Shown: one piece after another, positions 8,975-15,898 of the stretch
How positions within the stretch are numbered: the first letter of the stretch is position 1
Layout of the letters: each line of letters opens with the position of its first letter
Assembly: GCA_020849535.1 (NCBI GenBank)
Contig: JADLGB010000160.1
Coordinates: 1-64,000, forward strand
From: Candidatus Hydrogenedentota bacterium
GTDB taxonomy: Bacteria > Hydrogenedentota > Hydrogenedentia > Hydrogenedentales > SLHB01
DNA: 64,000 nt
Direction: 5' to 3'
The notes under the pieces: model-generated
The model's database searches: none
What the model saw: the letters and a program-made list of their open reading frames with translations, nothing else
Told to the model about the DNA's origin: nothing
Translations under genes and position numbers: made by a program

Positions 8975-9664
8975 ATGAGAATCCCGGCACTATCGGGCTG
9001 CCACAGCCGTTACTGTTTCGATGGACTTGCACAGACCTACGACAGGTGGTACGAGACGGCGCAGGGAATCGCGCACGACCGAACCCAGAAATCCGATGTT
9101 GAAAGATTCCTGTCACCTCGACAGGCTGGCGCATGCCTTCTTGACATTGGGTGCGGCACAGGACATTGGAGTCTCTTTTTCAAGGATCTTGGATATGCGG
9201 TCGTGGGAGTGGACCTGTCCTCGCGGATGGTTTCACGTGCACGGTCAAACGCGACCTCTCCAATCGCTTGGGGGGTGGCGGACGCATGCGCATTGCCTTT
9301 CGAGGATGGAAGCTTCGATGTGGTGGCCGCGATGGCCACTCTCGAATTCCTTACCGATCCCATGAAGACACTTCACGAGATGGCCCGTTGTACAAGCTCC
9401 GGCGGGCGCATCTTGATCGGCACGCTAAACCGGCGTGCCGTGATCAACCGCCAACGGGTGGCCGATCGTCGCGAGCCGTATACGTCTGCGCGGTTGTTTT
9501 CGAAAGGAGAGCTGCGTGATTTGCTGAGCCTTTTCGGGCAGGTCCGCATCGTCGCGTCCGACCCGGACGCTGTCTTCCCGGAAGGCAACTGGCACCAGTT
9601 CGATGGGTTCCCCGTCGCGTCGCCGTTCGAGGGTCCATTCCTTGTCGCGGAGGTGCGTCGATGA
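8975..9664 (+). CDS. class I SAM-dependent methyltransferase
   Basis: This 229-residue protein has motif I LLDIGCGTGHW, VVGVDLSSRMVSRAR after strand 2, and ADACALPFEDGSFDVVAAMA around motif II/III, the hallmarks of Methyltransf_11 enzymes. An AGGAG lies nine bases before the ATG at 8975; an in-frame TTG at 8969 is a weaker alternative. Its stop overlaps the start of the thiamine-binding protein gene in ATGA, which implies translational coupling. Two methyltransferases in a row next to thiazole-related genes suggest modification of a sulfur- or thiamine-related metabolite, but that is inference. Confidence 0.87.
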   Translation: MRIPALSGCHSRYCFDGLAQTYDRWYETAQGIAHDRTQKSDVERFLSPRQAGACLLDIGCGTGHWSLFFKDLGYAVVGVDLSSRMVSRARSNATSPIAWGVADACALPFEDGSFDVVAAMATLEFLTDPMKTLHEMARCTSSGGRILIGTLNRRAVINRQRVADRREPYTSARLFSKGELRDLLSLFGQVRIVASDPDAVFPEGNWHQFDGFPVASPFEGPFLVAEVRR

Positions 9665-9918
9665 CAATCCAAGCAGAAGTCAGTCTGTATCCCTTGAGAA
9701 CGGAACATCTGAATCCGGCGTTGGAGCGCTTTCTCACGGGTCTGGAAGATCACGCCGTCGGGATGACGCGAGGGCCGATGAGCACGCACATCTCCGGCGG
9801 CACGGCTGAAGTTTTTTCCGCGCTCGCGGATGCCTTCTCGGGGGTGGCCGAAGAGTATCAAGCAGTGCTTGTCTTGAAGTTGTCGAACGCGTGTCCAGTG
9901 GAGCCTGAAGTGTCGTAA
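9661..9918 (+). CDS. thiamine-binding protein (YkoF/MTH1187, DUF77 family)
   Basis: The 85-residue protein has the short DUF77 pattern: EVSLYPLRTEHLNPALERFL, then GPMSTHISG, EVFSALADAF and LVLKLSNACPV near the end. MTH1187/YkoF proteins are ferredoxin-like folds that form oligomers and bind thiamine or related pyrimidines. No signal or membrane segment. The start codon overlaps the stop of the upstream methyltransferase gene (ATGA), and the Thi4-like thiazole synthase gene follows 145 bases later, so the local theme is thiamine or thiazole metabolism. A THI-box riboswitch was looked for and not found. Confidence 0.85.
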   Translation: MTIQAEVSLYPLRTEHLNPALERFLTGLEDHAVGMTRGPMSTHISGGTAEVFSALADAFSGVAEEYQAVLVLKLSNACPVEPEVS

Positions 9919-10063
9919 GGGTCTGAAAGGCCCCTGCGGGGGTAGGGTTACGTCCCGCCTCCCCGCGACGCCGCCCGTTCCTACTTGGAAAGGACAGGCT
10001 GGGAGAAGTGGATTCGCGTCGATGGGTTCCTTGAGTAAGTGTTCCAACGACGGAGTACGAGAC

Positions 10064-10903
10064 ATGGGTGATCGATCTCAAGAAGAGGCATTCGTGCATG
10101 CGTCTTCTCTGATGGGCTTATCAGAAAGCGCCGTATCGCAAGCGATTCTGGACAACTACTATGATAAATTCCGCCGTGCCTTGAGGAGCGATGTTATCAT
10201 CGCTGGTGCCGGTCCCTCGGGACTTGTGGCTGCGTGGCGTCTTGCTCAGCACGGCCTTCGTGTTGTCGTGCTGGAGAAACGGCTCAGCCCTGGAGGTGGA
10301 ATCTGGGGCGGTAGCATGGGCATGAACGATGTTGTTGTGGAAGAAGAGGCCTTCTCCGTCCTCGCAGAGGCGGGTGTTCGTCAGTATCATCGGGGAGGTT
10401 TATTCGTCTCGGATGCGGCTGAACTGGCCTGCGCACTGTGCATCAAAGCCCTCCATGCGGGGACAATTCTTCTAACCCTCATGACGGCCGAGGACATCTG
10501 CGTCCATGAAGGCCGTGTGACGGGAGTCGTCGCGAATCGTTCCATTCTGTCGGAGCGCCTGCCGGTTGATCCCCTGGCACTGAGGACTCGGGCAGTAATT
10601 GACGCCACGGGGCATGAGGCCTCCTTGGTCAGGCACCTCCACCGAAGAGGTTTGTTGGAGGTTCCTGAAGGCGCCATTCCGGGGGAAGGGGTCATGGACG
10701 TGATTGAAGGGGAGCGATTTGTTGTTGACCGCGTTTCCGAGGTGTTTCCAGGCCTTTGGGTCACAGGGATGGGCGTATGTGCGCTGTTTGGGGGGCCGAG
10801 AATGGGCCCAATCTTCGGCGGCATGGTGTTGTCGGGCGTGAAGGTTGCCGAGCAAGTGGCACTGGCGCTTGAGGATAAGAGCCAGGAGGCCGGTGACGGC
10901 TGA
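10064..10903 (+). CDS. thi4: Thi4-type thiazole synthase
   Basis: The 279-residue protein aligns with archaeal/bacterial Thi4: FAD/NAD-binding DVIIAGAGPSGLVAAWRLA (43-61), VLEKRLSPGGGIWGGSMG (69-86), the AVIDATGHEA segment (177-186) and GPRMGPIFGGM near the C-terminus. Thi4 makes the thiamine thiazole from NAD+ and glycine, with sulfur from an active-site Cys (yeast, suicidal) or from sulfide where the residue is His (methanogens). Here the aligned position in the LPVDP motif is Pro167, so neither is present by my hand alignment. The ATG at 10064 has GGAG nine bases upstream; an earlier ATG at 10022 is possible. It is next to a thiamine-binding protein gene. Confidence 0.88.
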   Translation: MGDRSQEEAFVHASSLMGLSESAVSQAILDNYYDKFRRALRSDVIIAGAGPSGLVAAWRLAQHGLRVVVLEKRLSPGGGIWGGSMGMNDVVVEEEAFSVLAEAGVRQYHRGGLFVSDAAELACALCIKALHAGTILLTLMTAEDICVHEGRVTGVVANRSILSERLPVDPLALRTRAVIDATGHEASLVRHLHRRGLLEVPEGAIPGEGVMDVIEGERFVVDRVSEVFPGLWVTGMGVCALFGGPRMGPIFGGMVLSGVKVAEQVALALEDKSQEAGDG

Positions 10904-11108
10904 ATTGTGGGATGCAGGAAGGCCAACAGACAAACCGCGCCTGCGGAAGAACGCGCCTCAGGGCAATCAAAGGTCGATCGCGCGGAATCGCAAACAATAG
11001 AAAACCCCTTCTCCGCATTCCTCAACCCCGCCCGCTCAGTCGGCGGCGAGGAAGAGGAACGCGCGAGCGAGGGGAGCGAGTTTGATTCTTGTCTCTGTTG
11101 ATCTACTC

Positions 11109-11447
11109 TTAGTGGTCGCAGAGATTCTCCGTACGTTCCAACGTCCCGGATAGAAATGCGCGAACACTGGATTCCGGGTCATCGGATGGCGCCCCGACGA
11201 CTACTTGAATACCGTTTGCTTGGAACAATTGCAGTGCACGCTGCCCCATTCCGCCGGCGATGACGTGCGTAACCCCATGACCGTGCAGCCACCCGGGCAA
11301 GACGCCCGGCTCGTGCGGTGGGGGCGTAACATACTCCGTTTCGGACGTGATCGCTCCCCGCTCATCAGCCTCGATGAACGCGAATTTCTCGCAGTGACCG
11401 AAATGCGTGGCCAACCGTTCGTCCGTGACGGGTATCGCTATTTTCAT
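11109..11447 (-). CDS. NifX/NifB C-terminal-family iron-molybdenum cluster-binding protein
   Basis: This 112-residue protein shows the dinitrogenase iron-molybdenum cofactor (NifX-like) domain: MKIAIPVTDERLATHFGHC at the N-terminus, with the conserved His and Cys, then VTHVIAGGMGQRALQLF and IQVVVGAP. It ends in CDH. Family members bind metal-sulfur clusters; the orange protein (ORP) of sulfate reducers belongs to this fold. I take ATG 11447 (AGGAAGG about ten bases upstream) instead of a GTG two codons earlier. It is the last gene of the minus-strand block that starts with the DUF5320 gene. Confidence 0.9.
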   Translation of the reverse strand: MKIAIPVTDERLATHFGHCEKFAFIEADERGAITSETEYVTPPPHEPGVLPGWLHGHGVTHVIAGGMGQRALQLFQANGIQVVVGAPSDDPESSVRAFLSGTLERTENLCDH

Positions 11448-11541
11448 GAACACAGAAACCTTCCTTTCTATGCGCGGGCGTCCCTATCCGCCCTCTCCCT
11501 TATTTGTTTGCCCGATCTTGACCGCTACGACGCGCAGATCG

Positions 11542-11940
11542 TCATGTATTCCCACGCGCCGTGCGAGCCGCGTAGTCTTTGCACGCCGCACGCAGCGTAT
11601 TGGCCGCCAGCAGCGCGCAATGTTCCCCCTGTGCCGGTATTCCGCCCAAGGCTCGCAAGATTTCGCGCGGAGACATTGCGCCGCATTCCTCCAATGATTC
11701 ATCCTCAGCAAGAAAGGCCGCCATGCTTCCGCACGCGATGGAGGAGCGGCATCCGTCCGTGTCGAACCACGCGCTATGCACAACACCGTCCCGAATCACC
11801 AGCCAGAATTCCATGGTGTCTCCGCAAGGTCCCGTGATACGGGCGTGGGCGTCGAACGCTTCGGGTATCCCCCGGTTTCGTGGCCTTTCCGCATGCTCGA
11901 GTGCAAGAGACGAGAAGCCATTCTGCGTTTTGCCTTCCAT
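11542..11940 (-). CDS. NifU/IscU-like iron-sulfur cluster assembly scaffold
   Basis: The 132-residue protein resembles NifU N-terminal/IscU scaffolds: GPCGDTMEF with Cys39, TDGCRSSIACGS with Cys64 and Cys70, and GEHCALLAANTLRAA with Cys108. These cysteines hold a transient Fe-S cluster that is passed to target proteins. The placement among NifX and MinD-ferredoxin proteins suggests cluster supply for the ORP-like complex. Start choice: ATG 11940 has GAGGAG three bases upstream (short). A TTG at 11955 overlaps the stop of the small upstream frame and would add five residues. Confidence 0.85.
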   Translation of the reverse strand: MEGKTQNGFSSLALEHAERPRNRGIPEAFDAHARITGPCGDTMEFWLVIRDGVVHSAWFDTDGCRSSIACGSMAAFLAEDESLEECGAMSPREILRALGGIPAQGEHCALLAANTLRAACKDYAARTARGNT

Positions 11941-11951
11941 CTTCTCCTCGT

Positions 11952-12035
11952 TCAAACCAACACAGTCTTACTCCCGTTCATGATGAGCGGGGAGTCTTCC
12001 CATGCGTTGGCTTCGTGTTCGTCAATCTCACGCAT
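11952..12035 (-). CDS. possible 27-residue peptide between trmO and the NifU-like gene
   Basis: Between the trmO stop and the NifU-like start lies an ATG frame of 27 codons that begins MREIDEHEANAW, continues EDSPLIMNGSKTVLV and ends in TGA, overlapping the possible TTG start of the next gene. It is preceded by GGAAAG about twelve bases upstream, which is weak. The peptide is acidic and helix-prone at the start. No homologue is recognised. It fills most of an otherwise empty intergenic gap, and its position in a tightly packed operon makes coding plausible but unproven. Confidence 0.35.
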   Translation of the reverse strand: MREIDEHEANAWEDSPLIMNGSKTVLV

Positions 12036-12043
12036 CAGTTCGG

Positions 12044-12571
12044 TCAGTCTTTCCGCGGCAGCTCGCCATCAACAGCCGCGGGGTCCTGATATCCGCGCCG
12101 TCCGCGGAGATCCGCAGTCAGGTCATCGACACTGTCCTGCCAGCCATTGCGTGTCGTTTCGATACAATCGAATCTTGCGGTATAGGGTTTGATGTCCAGG
12201 AGCGGGGTCCCGTTCAGCACGTCCACTCCAGCAACGTGCAAAACGTTGCCATCGCGGGCAATCAATCGCACGATGCTCAGGCCGATTGGATTAGGCCGGC
12301 ATGGAGCGCGTGTAGCGAAGACTCCGTGATCCGCGTCTTGCAGGAATGGACGGACCACCAACTGGGTCGGCCGCGCCTGGTGAAGATGGTAGAGAAGGTA
12401 GACGTGTGAAAACTCCTCGATATCTTGCAGCCCGGCTGCGTACTCGGGGAAGACCTCCACTTGTCCCGCGCAGTCATTCGCGTACACGGGCTGAATGGGT
12501 GTTTCTTCCTGCCGATGGTGTTCGCTCCAGACCACACCAATGTAGCGATACTCGACTGCGCTATGGCTCAT
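12044..12571 (-). CDS. trmO: tRNA (N6-threonylcarbamoyladenosine37-N6)-methyltransferase, TrmO/TsaA family
   Basis: The 175-residue protein has the TsaA/VirR/TrmO fold signatures: a start region with IGVVWSEHH, QVEVFPEYAAGLQDIEEFSHVYLLYHLH, VFATRAPCRPNPIGLSIVRL and GVDVLNGTPLLDIKPYTARFD. TrmO methylates t6A37 in tRNAs using SAM in E. coli; many paralogues sit in metal-sulfur gene clusters of anaerobes, where the substrate may differ. The ATG at 12571 has GGAGAGG just upstream. It lies in the DUF5320-trmO-NifU-NifX block, downstream of a sigma-54 promoter, so it is likely induced with the ORP-like genes. Confidence 0.9.
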   Translation of the reverse strand: MSHSAVEYRYIGVVWSEHHRQEETPIQPVYANDCAGQVEVFPEYAAGLQDIEEFSHVYLLYHLHQARPTQLVVRPFLQDADHGVFATRAPCRPNPIGLSIVRLIARDGNVLHVAGVDVLNGTPLLDIKPYTARFDCIETTRNGWQDSVDDLTADLRGRRGYQDPAAVDGELPRKD

Positions 12572-12648
12572 GCTAGCCTCTCCAGCTCCATGCCTGCTGT
12601 CGTCCAGTACTTTACGCGTCCTCAGCGCGCGCCAAGGGGCGGTTTAGT

Positions 12649-12987
12649 CTAGCCGTGGGACACCGGCTCCAAGTCGTTGAGCCGCTGTTCGATTCGCTCC
12701 ATTTCGGCCTTCAAAGCGGCATACTGGTCCTTCAGCACTTCCTTTTCGAAATCCGCATCTGGCACAGAACGGGTGAGCGGGTACATTTGCCGGCGCCCCC
12801 ATCCTGGACGGCCACCTGTATCGGACCAGTGCCGCCATCCGCGGCCTCTTCCCCCTCGACCGCCTCTGAAGCCCAGGCGAGTGCCCGGATTGGCACACCC
12901 GGCCACGCCGGCCCCGACGCAATACCCCGCAGCCCGTCCCGTTCTGGGTCCCATTCCCAGAGGTCCAGTTCCATCTCCTCCTGGCAT
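12649..12987 (-). CDS. DUF5320 family protein
   Basis: The 112-residue protein starts MPGGDGTGPLGMGPRTGRAA and continues with a Gly/Arg/Trp-rich middle (GFRGGRGGRGRGWRHW), then a charged coiled-coil-like tail (about 75-108) of KEVLKDQYAALKAEMERIEQ type. This is the pattern of DUF5320, small proteins that accompany NifX/MinD clusters in anaerobes; their role is not known. AAGGAG lies eight bases before the ATG. It is the first gene after the -24/-12 promoter at 13052-13067, so it heads the minus-strand ORP-like operon. Confidence 0.9.
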   Translation of the reverse strand: MPGGDGTGPLGMGPRTGRAAGYCVGAGVAGCANPGTRLGFRGGRGGRGRGWRHWSDTGGRPGWGRRQMYPLTRSVPDADFEKEVLKDQYAALKAEMERIEQRLNDLEPVSHG

Positions 12988-13051
12988 ATCATCATCTCCT
13001 TTATCAGCTTGACACTGATTCTGTCTTCTGTCTTGTTACCCTTTGGAGAGG

Positions 13052-13067
13052 AGCATTCTCCGTGCCA
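13052..13067 (-). promoter_or_regulatory. sigma-54 (-24/-12) promoter for the DUF5320-trmO-NifU-NifX block
   Basis: On the minus strand TGGCACGGAGAATGCT has GG and GC separated by exactly ten bases, with the -24 box TGGCACG matching consensus fully and the -12 box ATGC one base off TTGC. It lies 65 bases upstream of the DUF5320 start, and a palindromic candidate activator site is 135 bases further upstream. The 308-base gap 12988-13295 holds this promoter and site; no gene was seen in it. Confidence 0.8.
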
Positions 13068-13201
13068 ATCATGGAGACAAGCATGGGCAGGTCTGGCAGC
13101 GGCGGGCCTATCCGTTGCCGGAAGGCGGGATCGCCACATGAGAGCGGTTTACGCAACGTGGTAACCGGGCGACACGCCACTGAAAACGGGACGCCCATTC
13201 A

Positions 13202-13214
13202 TTGCAAAGTGCGC
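13202..13214. promoter_or_regulatory. candidate activator (UAS) site, TGCA-N3-TGC type
   Basis: TTGCAAAGTGCGC shares TGCAAAGTGC with sites at 14730 and 26465. It sits about 135 bases upstream of the -24 box of the DUF5320 promoter, a usual distance for enhancer-binding protein sites. Confidence 0.55.
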
Positions 13215-13295
13215 GTCCTGTGATTCTGGGCGAGCCGACCGGCCCAGGAACAGGGCAAACGCCCCGTTCGCAGGAGGCGAAACAAGGAGGTCGAT

Positions 13296-14657
13296 CTAGC
13301 TGTCGCGGTAGCGCCCGTCAGACTCTGGAACGGTGATCCCCGCTGCCAGAATCTTCCGGTAAAGCGTGCTGGGGTCGATGCCCAACTGCCGGGCGGCCTT
13401 CTTGCGGTTGCCGCGCTGCCGGCGCAACGCCTCGACGATCATGTACTTCTCCATAGCCCGCAACGTCATGGCGCCGTGTCCTGCCGATGTCGACTGTGCG
13501 GGCCGCAGTTCTGTGGGAAGATGATGCATTTCGATCAACTCGCTCCGGCACAGCACAAACGCCTGCTCGATAATGTTCTCCAGCTCGCGAATGTTGCCCG
13601 GGAAATTGTGCTCCATGAGACGTGCCAGCACCTCATCGGAGACTCCCGCGACGGTTCTGCCTTGGAGGCGGTTGAACCGCGCCACGATATGATCGATCAG
13701 CAGGGGAATATCTTCACGCCGCTGCACCAAGCTGGGCAATTGCAGGGCTACAACGCGGACGCGGTAAAAGAGGTCTTCCCTGAACTGGCCCTCGCGAACC
13801 AGCGCGGCCAAATCTCTGTTTGTCGCCGATACGACACGGACATCGACCTTTACCGGTTCCACCGAGCCAAGCGGCTCAATCACGCGTTCCTGAAGCACGC
13901 GGAGCAGGCGCATTTGCATGGCCGCCGAAATGTCGCCAATCTCGTCGAGAAAGATCGTGCCCCCATTGGCTAACGCAAAGCGACCGGGTTTGTCCTTGCG
14001 CGCGTCGGTGAATGCCCCGGCCTTATGGCCGAACAGTTCGCTTTCAAGGAGCGTATCGGGCAAGGCGCCACAGTTGACGGCAATAAACGGTTTGTTCTTG
14101 CGAGGGGAAAGATTGTGTATCGCGCGCGCAAAAAGGTCCTTGCCGGTCCCACTCGGACCTTCGATCAAGACCGTGCTTGTACTGTCGGCAACCTGGGGCA
14201 GGATCTCGAAGAGCTTCTTCATGGCGGGGCTTCGGCCCACGATATCTTCAAACGTGTAGCGCGCCTCAATTTCCTTCTGGAGTTGCTCGACCTGGCTCAG
14301 GTCCTGAAATGACTCCACACCGCCGATGATCTCACCCTGCTCATCACGCAGCAGGGCCGTTGAGATCCGGATGGGGATCCGTTGGCCGGCATGGTCGAGA
14401 ATATGAGCGGTCACGTTCACCATGGGTTGAGCGCTGGACATCGTTCTTCGAAGCGCGCACGCCTTCTCGCAGATACTGGCCCGGAAAACGTCGCAACACG
14501 ACCGGCCGATCGCCTCTTCGCGCGTGACGCCGGTAATGCTTTCCGCAGCACGGTTGAAACCCGTGATGCGCCAATCGAGGTCCACGGTGAACACACCCTC
14601 ATTTATGGAATCCAGGATGACTTGCTCTCGGGCCTCGGGACATTTGGGGTAGGTCAT
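13296..14657 (-). CDS. sigma-54-dependent transcriptional activator with PAS domain
   Basis: From ATG 14657 the protein has 453 residues: a PAS domain (about 10-120), a sigma-54 AAA+ domain (135-370) with Walker A GPSGTGKD (167-174), GAFTDA for sigma-54 contact (214-219), TIFLDE Walker B (234-239), and a C-terminal Fis-type helix-turn-helix (GNRKKAARQLGIDPSTLYRK). The PAS domain holds four cysteines (54, 55, 63, 67), which may form a redox or metal-sulfur sensor. It lies between two blocks it likely controls, as the cognate regulator does in the ORP cluster of Desulfovibrio. Upstream in-frame ATGs exist, but the family starts here. Confidence 0.93.
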   Translation of the reverse strand: MTYPKCPEAREQVILDSINEGVFTVDLDWRITGFNRAAESITGVTREEAIGRSCCDVFRASICEKACALRRTMSSAQPMVNVTAHILDHAGQRIPIRISTALLRDEQGEIIGGVESFQDLSQVEQLQKEIEARYTFEDIVGRSPAMKKLFEILPQVADSTSTVLIEGPSGTGKDLFARAIHNLSPRKNKPFIAVNCGALPDTLLESELFGHKAGAFTDARKDKPGRFALANGGTIFLDEIGDISAAMQMRLLRVLQERVIEPLGSVEPVKVDVRVVSATNRDLAALVREGQFREDLFYRVRVVALQLPSLVQRREDIPLLIDHIVARFNRLQGRTVAGVSDEVLARLMEHNFPGNIRELENIIEQAFVLCRSELIEMHHLPTELRPAQSTSAGHGAMTLRAMEKYMIVEALRRQRGNRKKAARQLGIDPSTLYRKILAAGITVPESDGRYRDS

Positions 14658-14697
14658 GACTGTTACCTTTACCCTTCGCACCGCATAGTACAAGTAA

Positions 14698-14742
14698 TGC
14701 AAGTTGCCTGTATAGATTATATCATGTCTTGCAAAGTGCATG
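14698..14742. promoter_or_regulatory. tandem candidate activator (UAS) sites in the divergent intergenic region
   Basis: TGCAAGTTGCC (14698-14708) and TTGCAAAGTGCATG (14729-14742) are two TGCA-N3-TGC type sites with starts 32 bases (three helical turns) apart. The second shares TGCAAAGTGCATGAGT exactly with 26465-26480. They lie 75-120 bases upstream of the -24/-12 promoter at 14817 and also overlap the regulator's own likely promoter. Confidence 0.65.
14716..14721 (-). promoter_or_regulatory. -10 box of the sigma-54 activator gene
   Basis: On the minus strand a perfect TATAAT lies about 60 bases before the activator's ATG (14657). The -35 region is poor and coincides with the UAS at 14729-14742, and the other UAS covers the expected start point, so the activator may repress itself. 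The promoter call rests on the -10 box only. Confidence 0.45.
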
Positions 14743-14816
14743 AGTCCTGACCGGTTTCCGCTTGTCAATGGTCAACCGCGGTGGCTATTCAGGCTCCCAG
14801 AGGTCCATCCGGCGAA

Positions 14817-14832
14817 CGGCACGAAAAGTGCT
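14817..14832 (+). promoter_or_regulatory. sigma-54 (-24/-12) promoter for the NifX-MinD block
   Basis: CGGCACGAAAAGTGCT has GG and GC exactly ten bases apart; GGCACG matches the -24 consensus and GTGC is one base off the -12 TTGC. The predicted start point near 14843 is one base before the ATG at 14844, implying an almost leaderless first gene. Confidence 0.75.
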
Positions 14833-14843
14833 CCCCCCAGGGT

Positions 14844-15242
14844 ATGAAGATTGCCATCCCACAATGGGAACACCGGGTTTCTCCGATGCTCGACGTTGCC
14901 GGAAACGTCATGATCGCTGAAGTGAACGATGGCCGCGTGGCAAATCGGAACGAGTTTCGCCTGGATCAAGCCGACGCTCAGAACCTTGCCCATGTGCTGC
15001 ATCAATTGGGTGTGAAGGTCGTCATCTGCGGTGCGGTGTCGCGGCAACTGGAGTTGACGCTGCTCTCGGAAGGCTTTGAACTGAGCGCTCATATCTGTGG
15101 GCCAGTCGAAGAGGTTCTGGCGGCGTATCTCGAGGGCCGTCTGGAAGGGAATGAGTACCGGATGCCGGGATGCTGCGGGAGAAGACGCCACAGTCGCAAT
15201 CGACTGCATTGCCACAGGCGGAACGATGGCGGCACCCGGTAG
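14844..15242 (+). CDS. NifX-family iron-molybdenum cluster-binding protein with Cys-rich tail
   Basis: The 132-residue protein begins MKIAIPQWEHRVSPMLDVAG and has LDQADAQNLAHVLHQLGVKV and VVICGAVSRQLELTLLSEGF, the layout of dinitrogenase iron-molybdenum cofactor (NifX/ORP-like) proteins. The C-terminal tail is basic and cysteine-rich (MPGCCGRRR then a later Cys). Family members bind metal-sulfur clusters. It is the first gene after the -24/-12 promoter. The open frame upstream to 14781 runs through the promoter and is not used. With the next gene it could form the ORP-like partner of the MinD ATPases. Confidence 0.87.
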   Translation: MKIAIPQWEHRVSPMLDVAGNVMIAEVNDGRVANRNEFRLDQADAQNLAHVLHQLGVKVVICGAVSRQLELTLLSEGFELSAHICGPVEEVLAAYLEGRLEGNEYRMPGCCGRRRHSRNRLHCHRRNDGGTR

Positions 15243-15324
15243 TGGGGCGGAAGATCGAGAACTGCGGTAGTAACAAACGTGAATAGGCCAGCCTTCACTC
15301 AAGGTTGGTGGAAAGGAAAGTGAG

Positions 15325-15858
15325 ATGAAAGTCGCCGTCAGCGCCGAAGGTCCATCGCTGGATGCGGAGGTATGTCCCCGGTTTGGACGTTGTCCCTACT
15401 TCGTAATAGTGGACACCAAGAACTTCGCATTCGAGTCGCTGGAGAACGTGGCCGCTTCGTTGGGAAGTGGCGCGGGCACTCAAGCGGCCCGGCTGCTCCT
15501 TGACAAGGATATCAAGCGCGTGCTCACGGGAGATTGCGGGCCCAACGCGACAGAAGCTCTGAAAGCGGCAGGAATCGAGATCGCGCTGGGGCACGGTGGT
15601 ACGGTGCATGACGCCGTTCAGCGGACTATCGCGGAGATGCCGGGGGAAGACGGTCCAACAGGACGAGCAGACGCTGGAATCCACCGCGTGGCCGAAGTAC
15701 CAAGCGACGCGTCTTCACCGGTGTCCCATGCCGGGGACTCGCCGTTCGCAGGCGGTGGAGGCCGGATGAGGCAAAGGGCAGGGCGCGGACGCGGCCAAGG
15801 CCGTGGGATGGGACGTGGCCAAGGCCGTGGGATGGGACGCGGCCAAGGCGGGTTCTGA
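15325..15858 (+). CDS. NifX-family protein with Gly/Arg repeat tail
   Basis: The first 110 residues are a NifX/ORP-like domain (MKVAVSAEGPSLDAEVCPRF, then GRCPYFVIVDT, DKDIKRVLTGDCGPNATEAL, GIEIALGHGGTV). It has two N-terminal cysteines at the CPRFGRCPYF turn that are typical of this subgroup. A 65-residue low-complexity tail follows, ending in GRGQGRGM repeats encoded by 24-base DNA repeats. The tail resembles RGG-type flexible segments; its role is unknown. GGAAAG precedes the ATG. It follows the other NifX gene by 82 bases in the operon. Confidence 0.87.
   Translation: MKVAVSAEGPSLDAEVCPRFGRCPYFVIVDTKNFAFESLENVAASLGSGAGTQAARLLLDKDIKRVLTGDCGPNATEALKAAGIEIALGHGGTVHDAVQRTIAEMPGEDGPTGRADAGIHRVAEVPSDASSPVSHAGDSPFAGGGGRMRQRAGRGRGQGRGMGRGQGRGMGRGQGGF
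15787..15849 (+). repeat. 24-base tandem repeat inside the NifX-family gene
   Basis: Units at 15787-15810 and 15811-15834 differ by one base, and a third partial unit covers 15835-15849. They encode GRGQGRGM. The count may vary between strains because it is a short tandem repeat in frame (24 = 8 codons). Confidence 0.9.
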
Positions 15859-15898
15859 TAAGCGCGCCTTCTTGAGGCAAGCAGCTGAGCAGCATGTC

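Noticed and set aside
9919..10063. TPP riboswitch upstream of the Thi4 gene
   Set aside because: The conserved CUGAGA and other THI-box segments are absent from this leader.
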